A DNA stretch of 64,000 nucleotides from the NCBI RefSeq assembly GCF_003096715.1, contig NZ_QEOL01000016.1:1-64000 (forward strand). Direction: 5' to 3'. Of this stretch, positions 16,544-24,468 are shown piece after piece. The notes below the pieces were generated by a model. That model was not told the DNA's origin, did not search any database, and worked only from the letters and a program-made list of their open reading frames with translations. A program made the translations under genes and the position numbers. Each line of letters opens with the position of its first letter. The first letter of the stretch is position 1. Origin of the DNA: Paraburkholderia silvatlantica. Its GTDB lineage: Bacteria; Pseudomonadota; Gammaproteobacteria; Burkholderiales; Burkholderiaceae.

Positions 16544-17404
16544 ATGTCCATGATTCCGTTTCCCGTTCCCGTCGTGCCGTTCGGCCCTGGCAGCCAGGAC
16601 GAGGGCGATGCGGTGCTCGACTATCTGCCGATGCCGCAAGGCATGCGAACCTATGTGGCGCCGTCGCTGCCCGAGCGCGCCGATGCGCGCTCGCTCGACG
16701 CCGCGCGCGGCGTGCTGCGCGACGTATTGCGCGTGCTGGCGGCATACGAACCTGGCACGTCGCCCGAAGCGGTCGATCTGACGACCTGCGATGTGGCGGC
16801 GCTGCGCATTCTCAACGACGTGCTGGGCGAGGGCGAGGTCAGCGCGCGCATCGACGATGCGCAGCGCGGCAGCGTCTTGATCCAGGAGACCGTGTTTACC
16901 GGGCTGTGGCGCGTGGTCGAGCCCGGCGGCGCGAGCGCGGCCGACCGCCTTGAAATCGGCGCGGCTCCGGCGCTTCTCGCGCGGCCCGCACAGGGCACGC
17001 AGCCGATGGCGCCGTTGCCGGAGTTGCTGCCGCTGGGCGTGATGAACGCGCCTTCGATCCTGAGCGAGGTACGCGATCACGTGGCGCGCTGGCGTGCCGG
17101 CGATGCGCCGCACGTCCTCAACCTGACGCTCCTGCCGTTGTCGCCCGGCGACGAACAACTGATCGACGCCGTGCTGGGCGAGGGCGCGGTGCAGGTGCTC
17201 TCGCGCGGCTATGGAAATTGCCGCGTGGGCAGCACGGCGGTCGCGAACTGCTGGCGTGTTGCCTATTTCAACTCGCAGGACACGCTGATCCTGAACACGA
17301 TCGAGATCACCGATCTGCCGGAGGTCGTGCGCGCCGCGCCGGAAGACCTCGCGGATTCGCGCGAGCGGCTGGCCCAGTTGATCGAGTGGGTGGGCGAGGC
17401 GTGA
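16544..17404 (+). CDS. hoxQ: Hydrogenase accessory protein HoxQ (HyaF/HupH family)
   Basis: 286 residues, starting at ATG 16544 (MSMIPFPVPVVPFGPGSQDE). HyaF/HupH features include LDYLPMPQGMRTY, a duplicated domain with QETVFTGLWRV, and the C-terminal VLSRGYGNCRVGSTAVANCW with two cysteines. The family acts with HoxO on small-subunit maturation under oxygen. It is separated from hoxO by 50 bases with only a weak ribosome-binding site, the loosest junction in this part of the operon, and followed 2 bases later by hoxR. Confidence 0.92.
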   Translation: MSMIPFPVPVVPFGPGSQDEGDAVLDYLPMPQGMRTYVAPSLPERADARSLDAARGVLRDVLRVLAAYEPGTSPEAVDLTTCDVAALRILNDVLGEGEVSARIDDAQRGSVLIQETVFTGLWRVVEPGGASAADRLEIGAAPALLARPAQGTQPMAPLPELLPLGVMNAPSILSEVRDHVARWRAGDAPHVLNLTLLPLSPGDEQLIDAVLGEGAVQVLSRGYGNCRVGSTAVANCWRVAYFNSQDTLILNTIEITDLPEVVRAAPEDLADSRERLAQLIEWVGEA

Positions 17405-17406
17405 CG

Positions 17407-17640
17407 ATGGAAGAGCGTACGAAGCAATTCGAGGGCAGCTATCTCGGCGACAGCAGCCGCATCGGGGCGCATACGCGCCTCGAATGCAAGATCTGCTGGT
17501 GGATCTACGATCCCGAACAAGGCGACCCGGTGTGGCAGATTCCACCGCACGTGCCGTTCGCCGCGCTTCCCGCGCACTGGCGCTGCCCAGTTTGCGACGG
17601 CGCGGCGGACCAGTTCATGGTGCTGGGGGACGCGGCTTGA
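17407..17640 (+). CDS. hoxR: Rubredoxin-like protein HoxR
   Basis: A 77-residue rubredoxin. The iron-binding cysteine pairs are CKICWWIYDPEQG and WRCPVCDGA, with the usual spacing. HoxR-type rubredoxins are found only in operons of hydrogenases matured in air and are proposed to donate electrons during assembly of the unusual small-subunit Fe-S cluster. ATG at 17407, two bases after the hoxQ stop. The end overlaps the hoxT start. Confidence 0.93.
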   Translation: MEERTKQFEGSYLGDSSRIGAHTRLECKICWWIYDPEQGDPVWQIPPHVPFAALPAHWRCPVCDGAADQFMVLGDAA

Positions 17641-18188
17641 CCGCGCGGGCCGTCGTGCAAGATGCTGTGCGGGACACCGTGCGCGGCGAGCCACGGGTGG
17701 CGGCACTGGTCGCGCACTTCGAGACGGCCGCGAACGGCGCGATGCGCGACATGCCGGTCGTGAATCGCGCGTTGCGCGTCGAGGCGATCGGCTTCGCGCA
17801 GATGGCAGGCGAAGCGGGGGCGCGAGGCGCATGGCTTGGCGTGCTGATCACGCCGTGGTCCATGAATCTCGTCTGGTTGCCCGGTGCGACGCAGGACTCG
17901 GAGCCCTGTCCGCGGCCGGGCGGCAAGACGCGCTTGCGCATAGGCAACGTCGATTTCGAATGGATCGGCGCGCACGCGCAAGACGTGGGCGCGTATGCGT
18001 GCTGCTCGCTCTTTTCGCCGATGTTCGAATTCGCGGGGCAGGACAGTGCTGCGGCGACCGCGCGGGCCGTGCTTGCGCAGTTGTGCGGCGGAGAAGGGGG
18101 CGGGCAGGGCGATGGGAAGGCCGTCGAGCCGCGCGCGTCGCGTCGCGCGTTCCTGTTGCGGCTGGGCGCGTTCGGGAGCGCTGCATGA
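17637..18188 (+). CDS. hoxT: Hydrogenase accessory protein HoxT (HupJ-like)
   Basis: About 183 residues. I start it at TTG 17637, whose last bases overlap the hoxR stop (TTGA); GTG 17655 is an alternative. The conserved block is LGVLITPWSMNLVWLPGA, followed by RIGNVDFEWIGAHAQDVGAYACCSLFSPMFEF. It is cytoplasmic, with a basic C-terminal ASRRAFLLRLGAFG. It works in small-subunit maturation of O2-tolerant enzymes; the exact reaction is unknown. It overlaps hoxV by 4 bases. Confidence 0.88.
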   Translation: MTARAVVQDAVRDTVRGEPRVAALVAHFETAANGAMRDMPVVNRALRVEAIGFAQMAGEAGARGAWLGVLITPWSMNLVWLPGATQDSEPCPRPGGKTRLRIGNVDFEWIGAHAQDVGAYACCSLFSPMFEFAGQDSAAATARAVLAQLCGGEGGGQGDGKAVEPRASRRAFLLRLGAFGSAA

Positions 18189-19252
18189 GCGCGGCGACGC
18201 TGGCCGCGCTGGCCGGGCAGTACCGGGTGCGCCCCGGCCGGCAGGACAGCATCGCGGGCGGCCGCCCGCCGCTCGCCGCCGCGCTGCTGCGCGGGCAAGC
18301 GGCGGCAACCGCCGCGTCGCGGCTTGCGGCGCTGTTTGCGCTGTGCGGACTCGCGCACAGGCTCTGCGCGGAGCTTGCCGTCGGCGCGGCGGGCGCTTCA
18401 GGGGAGCACGAGCGGGAGGATACCGCCAATGCGGCTCATGCCATGCTGCTCACGCGCGAGACGCTCGCCGTGCATCTGCGCTGCATCTGGACCGACTGGC
18501 CCGCGCGGCTTGCCGCCGCCGCGCCGCATAGGCTGCCCGATGTCGAGGCGGCAGGCGCGCCCGGCTGGGTGGAGCGGCATGTTCTCGGCATGCCCGCGCG
18601 CGCATGGCTCGCGCACTGGGCGGACGATCCGCGCGGATGCCTGAGCGCCTGGAGCGCGCGGGCCGCGACGTTCCCGGCCCGGTTGCTGGCGGACTGCCGC
18701 GCATACGCCGACACGATGCGCGCCACGCCGCGGCCACTCGTGATCGACGAAGCGCGGTTAAGCGAACTGGCCGGGGCGATTGCCGGGAGTGCGGCTTTCG
18801 CGCACGCGCCCTTGCAACACGGGCTGCCCGCAGAGTCCGGCGTGTGGACGCGTAGCGACGATCCGCGCGCGCTGGACTACGATACGCCCTGGCTGCGGCT
18901 TGGCGCGCGCGTCGCTGACGTGGCCCGGCTGGCGGCGGGCGATGGCAGTGCAGGCGCGCTGCGCTTTGGCGCGCGGACGTGCGCGCCCGGCGAGGCGCTC
19001 GGCTGGTGCGAGATGGCGCGCGGCGTACTGGTTCATTGGGTGCGGCTCGCGCCGGACGATGTGGCGCGCATCGAGGACTACCGCGTGGTCGCGCCAACCG
19101 AGTGGAACTTCCACCGCCAGGGCACGCTCGCGCAAGCCTTGTCGCGGCTCGACCGCACGCCGGATGATCGAGCGCTGGCCGCGCGCACAGGCGTGTGGAT
19201 GGGCGCTTTCGATCCGTGTATCGCCTATGCGGTCGACACGGGCAGCGCGTGA
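18185..19252 (+). CDS. hoxV: Hydrogenase assembly scaffold HoxV (HupK family)
   Basis: 355 residues, ATG 18185 overlapping the hoxT stop. HoxV/HupK proteins are divergent relatives of the large subunit that may hold the Fe(CN)2CO unit on its way to HoxG. The C-terminus shows this ancestry: RIEDYRVVAPTEWNFHRQG matches the large-subunit block, and GAFDPCIAY keeps one cysteine of the DPCxxC motif but lost the second. The N-terminal CxxC motif is replaced by a single cysteine in FALCGLAHRLC. A 61-base gap separates it from hypA. Confidence 0.9.
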   Translation: MSAATLAALAGQYRVRPGRQDSIAGGRPPLAAALLRGQAAATAASRLAALFALCGLAHRLCAELAVGAAGASGEHEREDTANAAHAMLLTRETLAVHLRCIWTDWPARLAAAAPHRLPDVEAAGAPGWVERHVLGMPARAWLAHWADDPRGCLSAWSARAATFPARLLADCRAYADTMRATPRPLVIDEARLSELAGAIAGSAAFAHAPLQHGLPAESGVWTRSDDPRALDYDTPWLRLGARVADVARLAAGDGSAGALRFGARTCAPGEALGWCEMARGVLVHWVRLAPDDVARIEDYRVVAPTEWNFHRQGTLAQALSRLDRTPDDRALAARTGVWMGAFDPCIAYAVDTGSA

Positions 19253-19313
19253 ATACAGAGCATGGAAACAAGGCATAGAGACAAGGCATCGAATACCGGG
19301 CAGGACCCACGAT

Positions 19314-19676
19314 ATGCATGAAGTAAGCCTGGCTGGCGGCGTGCTGGCATCGGTCGAAGCGGCCGCCGAGCGCGAGCGCTTTGTCGGCGTGAAGGTGCTG
19401 AGGCTCGAAGTCGGGCGCCTCGCGGGCGTCGAGGTCGAGGCGCTGCGCTTCGCCCTCGAAGCGATCGCCCCCGGCACCTGCCTCGCCGGTGCACGCGTCG
19501 TGATCGAGGAACCCACGGGCAGCGCGTGGTGCATGAACTGCAGCGCGACCGTGCCGCTGGCCGCGCGTGGCGACCCCTGCGCGTGTTGTGGCGGCTACTG
19601 GCTCCAGCCGAACGGCGGCACGGAGCTGCGCATTGTCGACCTGATCGTCGACGATGCCTGGCAAACATCGGATTAG
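19314..19676 (+). CDS. hypA: Hydrogenase nickel incorporation protein HypA
   Basis: A 120-residue nickel-binding protein acting with HypB to insert Ni into the large subunit. The N-terminal MHEVSLAGG contains the Ni ligand His2, which fixes the start at 19314. Zinc-finger cysteines are CMNC and CACC. It begins the hyp part of the operon after a 61-base gap and is followed by hypB 16 bases later. Confidence 0.95.
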   Translation: MHEVSLAGGVLASVEAAAERERFVGVKVLRLEVGRLAGVEVEALRFALEAIAPGTCLAGARVVIEEPTGSAWCMNCSATVPLAARGDPCACCGGYWLQPNGGTELRIVDLIVDDAWQTSD

Positions 19677-19692
19677 CACAAGGAGAAGCAAC

Positions 19693-20703
19693 ATGTGCGT
19701 GGTATGCGGGTGCGACAGCATCGGCGATCGGCAAAACGCCGCTCAGGGGCACGAGGGCGCGCAGGCGCACGGCCACTCTGGTTCTCATTCCCACGCCTAC
19801 CCGGGCGCATCGGGCGAGGACCTCCACTACGGTCTCGGGCTCGCGGGCGTGACGTTGCCCGGCCTCGACCAGGGTCGCACCATCAAGCTCGAGCAGGACG
19901 TGCTGGGCGAGAACAATCGCCATGCCGCCGCCAACCGGCGGCACTTCATGGCGCATGGAGTGCGTGCGCTCAATCTCGTGTCGAGCCCGGGTTCGGGGAA
20001 AACGACGCTGCTGTGCGCGTCGATCGCTGCGCTGCGCGAGCGGATGCCGGGCCTGCCCCTCGGCGTGATCGAGGGCGACCAGCAGACGGCGAATGACGCC
20101 GAGCGCATTCGCGCGGCCGGTGCGCCCGCGATCCAGGTGAACACGGGCAAGGGCTGCCATCTCGATGCGGCGATGGTGACGGCGGCCTTCGGGCGCCTGC
20201 CGCTGCACGACCATGCGCACGAGCACGAGCACGAGCGTGGTCGCGGCCACCGCCATGACCACGAGCACGAACATGAACACGCGCCCCTCGCACCCAACGT
20301 CCCGCGCAGCGTGCTGTTCATCGAGAACGTCGGCAATCTCGTCTGTCCCGCGTTGTGGGATCTCGGCGAAGAGGCGAAGGTCGCGATTCTCTCGGTCACG
20401 GAGGGTGAGGACAAGCCGCTCAAGTATCCAGACATGTTCGCTGCCGCGCGCCTCATGATCGTCAACAAGATCGACCTGCTGCCTTATGTGCAGTTCGACG
20501 TCGAGCAGTGCATCGTGTATGCCCGCCGCGTGAATCCGTCGCTCGAAGTGATCCGGCTTTCAGCCACGACCGGCGAAGGCCTCGATGCGTGGCTCGACTG
20601 GATCGCGCGTGCGCGCGACCCGATTGGCGAGCGCATCGGCGTGCTGGAGAGCGAGCTTGCGGCGCTGCGCGCGCAGCAGCGGCACGCCGGAGGCGCCGCA
20701 TGA
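19693..20703 (+). CDS. hypB: Hydrogenase nickel incorporation GTPase HypB
   Basis: A GTPase that delivers nickel with HypA. MCVVCGC at the N-terminus is the high-affinity Ni site. A moderate His-rich stretch follows (residues about 20-40). The P-loop is SSPGSGKTT, then VIEGDQQTANDAERI, FIENVGNLVCPALWDLGE and the guanine-recognition VNKID. Unusually, a 25-residue block with 11 histidines (residues 172-196, mostly alternating H-E or H-D) sits inside the GTPase domain between NTGKGCHLDA and the FIENVGNL strand. 336 residues is longer than most HypB proteins for this reason. AGGAG precedes the ATG; the stop overlaps hypF. Confidence 0.95.
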   Translation: MCVVCGCDSIGDRQNAAQGHEGAQAHGHSGSHSHAYPGASGEDLHYGLGLAGVTLPGLDQGRTIKLEQDVLGENNRHAAANRRHFMAHGVRALNLVSSPGSGKTTLLCASIAALRERMPGLPLGVIEGDQQTANDAERIRAAGAPAIQVNTGKGCHLDAAMVTAAFGRLPLHDHAHEHEHERGRGHRHDHEHEHEHAPLAPNVPRSVLFIENVGNLVCPALWDLGEEAKVAILSVTEGEDKPLKYPDMFAAARLMIVNKIDLLPYVQFDVEQCIVYARRVNPSLEVIRLSATTGEGLDAWLDWIARARDPIGERIGVLESELAALRAQQRHAGGAA

Positions 20704-21875
20704 CGGCGCGTGTGCAGCATCTGCCGCATTCCCTCGGCGATCAGACGGTGCTTGCCACCGGCGCGTGGCTCAAGAACGCCGCGTGCGTGTGCATCGGCGG
20801 CGAGGTGCACTGGTCGCCGCTGCACGGCGATCTCGACGACCCGGCGCACTGCGTGGCGCTCGATGTGTCGGTGGCCGCGCTCGTCGAGACCGCCGCGCGC
20901 GCGGGGCGGCCCGTGCGCGCAATCGCGCACGATCTGCACCCCGACTTTTACAGCACGCGCGTCGCGCTCGAATGGGGCGAGCGCCTCGGCGTGCCGGCCG
21001 TCGCCGTCCAGCATCATCACGCGCACATCGGCGCGGTGGCGGCCGAGCACGGGCTGAGCGAGCCCGTTATCGGCCTCGCGCTCGACGGCGTGGGCCTCGG
21101 CACGGACGGCGCCGCATGGGGCGGCGAACTGCTGGAGGTGGCGCCCGCCGGCTGGCGGCGCCTGGGCAGCCTCACGTCGCTTGCGCTGCCCGGCGGCGAC
21201 GCCGCGGCGCGCGAACCCTGGCGCATGGCCGCCGCCGCCTTGCACGCGCTCGGGCGCAGCGACGAAATCGTGCCGCGCCTCGCGGCCGCCGTGGGCGACA
21301 GCGCGGCGCGCACGGTCGGCGTCATGCTCGCGCGCGGCCTCAATTGTCCGCTGAGCACCGGCGCGGGACGCTGGTTCGACGCGGCGGCGGGACTGCTCGG
21401 CGTGTGCCTGCGCCAGCGCGCCGAAGCCGAGGCGGCCATCGCGCTCGAAAGGCTCGCGCGTGGCTACCTGGTCGCGCACGAGGCCCCCGAGGTGGCGGGC
21501 CTGTGGCGAGTCGCGGACAACGGCGAACTCGACCTGCGTGCGCTCCTCGCCGAGTTGCTGACGCTCGCGGACGCGGGTGAGGCCGCGCGCGGCGCGGCCG
21601 TCTTTCATCTTGCGCTGGCCGAGGCGCTCGCTCACTGGGCTGCGCTTGCCGCGCAGGGGCGCGCTGTGCTGTTCGGTGGCGGCTGTTTTGCGAACCGGCT
21701 GCTCACTGCGCACCTGCGCGAGTCGCTCGCGGCGCGCGACGTGCGCACCCTCATGCCCGAGACGGTGCCCTGCGGCGACGCGGGCCTCGCGCTCGGCCAG
21801 GCCTGGGTCGCCGCATACGATCCGCAAGTGTTCTCCCTGCCCACGACCGCACGAGGAGTCAGCTCATGTGCCTAG
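20700..21875 (+). CDS. hypF: Truncated HypF (Kae1-like carbamoyl-transfer part only)
   Basis: HypF makes the thiocarbamoyl group on HypE from carbamoyl phosphate. Here only about 391 residues exist, starting at ATG 20700 in an ATGA overlap with hypB. They cover the C-terminal Kae1-like domain: LATGAWLKNAACV, AHDLHPDFYSTR, VQHHHAHIGAV, ALDGVGLGTDGAAWGGE, LPGGDAAAREPWRMA and a final GGGCFANRLL. The acylphosphatase domain, the zinc-finger region and the YrdC-like domain of full-length HypF (about 750 residues) are missing, and no such sequence lies upstream. C. necator HypF1, as I recall, is similarly short yet usable. Another protein may be needed for carbamoyl-adenylate formation. Confidence 0.92.
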   Translation: MTARVQHLPHSLGDQTVLATGAWLKNAACVCIGGEVHWSPLHGDLDDPAHCVALDVSVAALVETAARAGRPVRAIAHDLHPDFYSTRVALEWGERLGVPAVAVQHHHAHIGAVAAEHGLSEPVIGLALDGVGLGTDGAAWGGELLEVAPAGWRRLGSLTSLALPGGDAAAREPWRMAAAALHALGRSDEIVPRLAAAVGDSAARTVGVMLARGLNCPLSTGAGRWFDAAAGLLGVCLRQRAEAEAAIALERLARGYLVAHEAPEVAGLWRVADNGELDLRALLAELLTLADAGEAARGAAVFHLALAEALAHWAALAAQGRAVLFGGGCFANRLLTAHLRESLAARDVRTLMPETVPCGDAGLALGQAWVAAYDPQVFSLPTTARGVSSCA

Positions 21876-22132
21876 CCATTCCCGCACGGCTCATCGAATG
21901 GTCCGACGCCGAGTCGGGTGTCGTCGATCTCGGGGGCGTGCGCAAGACGGTGTCGCTCGCGCTCGTGCCCGACGCGCGCCCGGGCGATTACGTAATCGTG
22001 CACGTCGGCTTCGCGCTGGGCGTGATCGACCCGGAAGAGGCCGAGCGCACGCTCACGCTGTTCGGCGAGGTCGCCCAGTCGCTTGGCGAGGCGCACGACG
22101 CGTCCGTCGCGCAACCCGGAGCCGCGCAATGA
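21866..22132 (+). CDS. hypC: Hydrogenase assembly chaperone HypC
   Basis: An 88-residue chaperone that forms a complex with HypD carrying the Fe(CN)2CO unit. MCLAIPARLIEW gives the essential Cys2, and GDYVIVHVGFALGVIDPEEAE is the C-terminal family block. It overlaps the end of hypF by 10 bases and the hypD start by 4 bases. It is distinct from its paralogue HoxL in the same operon. Confidence 0.96.
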   Translation: MCLAIPARLIEWSDAESGVVDLGGVRKTVSLALVPDARPGDYVIVHVGFALGVIDPEEAERTLTLFGEVAQSLGEAHDASVAQPGAAQ

Positions 22133-23265
22133 AATATGTCGACGAATTCCGCGACGGCGAACTCGCCGCTCGCATCGCCGGGCGCATCGAGCAGGAGACG
22201 CAGACCGGGCGCCGCTACCACTTCATGGAATTCTGCGGCGGTCATACGCACGCGATTTCGCGCTACGGCGTGGCCGATCTCCTGCCTGAAAACGTGCGGA
22301 TGATCCACGGCCCCGGCTGCCCGGTTTGCGTGCTGCCGATCGGGCGCGTCGATCTGGCGATTCGCCTCGCGCTCGAGCGCGGCGTGATCCTCTGCACCTA
22401 TGGCGACACGATGCGCGTGCCTGCCTCGGACGGCCTGTCGCTCCAGCGGGCCAAGGCGCGCGGCGCGGACATCCGCATGGTGTATTCGCCGCGCGACGCG
22501 CTGCGCATCGCGCGCGAGCATCCGGATCGCGAGGTCGTCTTTTTCGCCATCGGTTTCGAGACCACCACGCCGCCCACGGCGCTCGTCGTGCGCGAGGCGG
22601 CGGCGAGCGGCGCGGAGAACTTCAGCGTACTGTGCTGCCATGTGCTCACGCCCGCCGCGATCACGCATCTGCTCGCCGCGCCGTCCGTCGACGCGAACGC
22701 GGTGCCGCTCGACGGCTTCGTCGGTCCCGCGCACGTGAGCATCGTGATCGGCTCCGCACCCTACGAGGCCTTCGCGCAACGGTATCGCAAGCCGGTCGTG
22801 ATCGCCGGGTTCGAGCCGCTCGATGTGATGCAGGCGATCCTCATGCTCGTGCGCCAGGTCAACGACGGGCGCGCCGAAGTGGAGAACGAATTCGCGCGCG
22901 CCGTCACGCGCGCGGGCAACGCGGCCGCGCAGGCGCTCATGCAGGACGTGTTCGAAACGCGCGAGTCGTTCGAATGGCGCGGCCTGGGCGAGGTTCCGGC
23001 GAGCGCGCTGTGCATTCGCCCGAAGTACGCGCGCTACGACGCGGAACGCCGCTACGAACTCGCCTACCGGCCCGTCGCCGATCATCGCAAGTGCGAGTGC
23101 GGGGCGATCCTGCGCGGTCTCAAGCACCCGCGCGACTGCACGCTGTTCGGCACAGTCTGCACGCCCGAGAATCCCATGGGCTCGTGCATGGTGTCGAGCG
23201 AAGGCGCGTGTGCCGCGCATTACTCTTATGGTCGTTTCAAGGATATTCCGGTCGTCGCAGCATGA
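22129..23265 (+). CDS. hypD: Hydrogenase Fe-cofactor assembly protein HypD
   Basis: A 378-residue Fe-S protein on which CN and CO ligands are attached to iron. Motifs seen are FMEFCGGHTHAI, HGPGCPVCVLP, FFAIGFETTTPP, and the C-terminal cysteine cluster region KCECGAILRGLKHPRDC with GTVCTPENPMGSCMVS. The length is normal. ATG 22129 overlaps the hypC stop, and the stop overlaps hypE. Confidence 0.97.
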   Translation: MKYVDEFRDGELAARIAGRIEQETQTGRRYHFMEFCGGHTHAISRYGVADLLPENVRMIHGPGCPVCVLPIGRVDLAIRLALERGVILCTYGDTMRVPASDGLSLQRAKARGADIRMVYSPRDALRIAREHPDREVVFFAIGFETTTPPTALVVREAAASGAENFSVLCCHVLTPAAITHLLAAPSVDANAVPLDGFVGPAHVSIVIGSAPYEAFAQRYRKPVVIAGFEPLDVMQAILMLVRQVNDGRAEVENEFARAVTRAGNAAAQALMQDVFETRESFEWRGLGEVPASALCIRPKYARYDAERRYELAYRPVADHRKCECGAILRGLKHPRDCTLFGTVCTPENPMGSCMVSSEGACAAHYSYGRFKDIPVVAA

Positions 23266-24338
23266 GCCCAGCCCACCCATCTCCGGTCAAGCCCGCCTAC
23301 GTGCGGCCCCTGAACTTTCGCGACGGCCGCATCGACATGGGCCACGGCGCGGGCGGCCGCGCGTCGGCGCAACTGATCCGCGAGCTGTTCGTCGCGGCCT
23401 TCGATAACGAATGGCTGCGCCAGGGCAACGACCAGGCCGCGTTCGCGCCGCTTGCGCCGGGGCCCGGCGAGCGCATGGTGATGGCCACCGACGCGCACGT
23501 CGTCTCGCCGCTGTTCTTTCCGGGCGGCGACATCGGCAGCCTCGCCGTGCACGGCACCGTCAACGATGTCGCGATGGCGGGCGCGCGGCCTTCGTATCTC
23601 AGCGCGAGCTTCATCCTGGAGGAGGGTTTCCCGCTGGCGGATTTGCGCCGCATCGTAGAGTCAATGGCCGTGGCGTCGCGCGCGTGCGGCGTGCCGATCG
23701 TGACGGGAGACACCAAGGTCGTCGAGCGCGGCAAGGGCGACGGCGTGTTCATCACCACGACCGGCATCGGCGTCGTGCCCGCGGGCATTCATATCGACGG
23801 CTCGCAGGCGCGGCCCGGCGACGTCGTGCTGCTCTCGGGCACGATCGGCGAACATGGCGTGGCGATCATGTCGCAACGCGAGGGCCTGGGCTTCGAAACG
23901 GAGATCCGCTCGGACAGCGCCGCGCTGCACACGCTCGTGGCGGACATGCTCGCCGTCGCGCCCGGCGTGCGCGTGCTGCGCGACCCCACGCGCGGCGGCC
24001 TTGCCACGACTCTCAACGAGATCGCCGGCCAGTCGGGCGTCGGAATGCGCATTCAGGAGCGCGCGATTCCCGTGCTGCCGCAAGTTGATGCGGCGTGTGA
24101 GTTGCTGGGCCTCGATCCGCTTTATGTCGCCAATGAAGGCAAGCTGGTCGCGATCTGCGCAAGCGGCGACGCGCCGCCACTGCTCGAAGCGATGCGCGCG
24201 CATCCGTTGGGCGCGGCGGCGGCGCGCATCGGCGAAGTGGTCGAGGACGCGCACGGCTTCGTGCAGATCGAGACGAAATTCGGCGGCCGGCGCATTGCCG
24301 ACTGGCTCTCGGGCGAACAACTGCCGCGGATCTGCTGA
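23262..24338 (+). CDS. hypE: Carbamoyl-dehydrating hydrogenase maturation protein HypE
   Basis: HypE dehydrates the thiocarbamate on its C-terminal cysteine to thiocyanate, giving the cyanide ligands. The 358-residue protein starts at ATG 23262 in an overlap with hypD. It has the PurM-like ATP-binding features MGHGAGGRASAQLIRELF, FFPGGDIGSLAVHGTVNDVA and RDPTRGGLATTLNEIA, and ends in LPRIC with the acceptor cysteine last. No hypX follows: the next gene, hoxA, begins 130 bases later. Confidence 0.97.
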   Translation: MSPAHPSPVKPAYVRPLNFRDGRIDMGHGAGGRASAQLIRELFVAAFDNEWLRQGNDQAAFAPLAPGPGERMVMATDAHVVSPLFFPGGDIGSLAVHGTVNDVAMAGARPSYLSASFILEEGFPLADLRRIVESMAVASRACGVPIVTGDTKVVERGKGDGVFITTTGIGVVPAGIHIDGSQARPGDVVLLSGTIGEHGVAIMSQREGLGFETEIRSDSAALHTLVADMLAVAPGVRVLRDPTRGGLATTLNEIAGQSGVGMRIQERAIPVLPQVDAACELLGLDPLYVANEGKLVAICASGDAPPLLEAMRAHPLGAAAARIGEVVEDAHGFVQIETKFGGRRIADWLSGEQLPRIC

Positions 24339-24468
24339 TGCGTTCGTGCCGGTGGTGACGTTCGGTATCGGGAGACTCAAGGTATGATTGCAGATTGCCA
24401 GCCCCTCCAGTCGTGTTGCGTTCGCGGGGAGCCCTGAAAGACCGGTTCCCCACGGCTTCGATCAAGCA

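Noticed and set aside
18185..19252. hoxV as a broken hydrogenase large-subunit pseudogene
   Set aside because: Loss of the Ni-binding cysteines is normal for the HoxV/HupK family, and the gene is in frame, full length and overlapped with hoxT.
20206..20280. Repetitive sequence in hypB considered as a CRISPR or other non-coding repeat
   Set aside because: It keeps the reading frame and encodes alternating His and acidic residues; no spacers.
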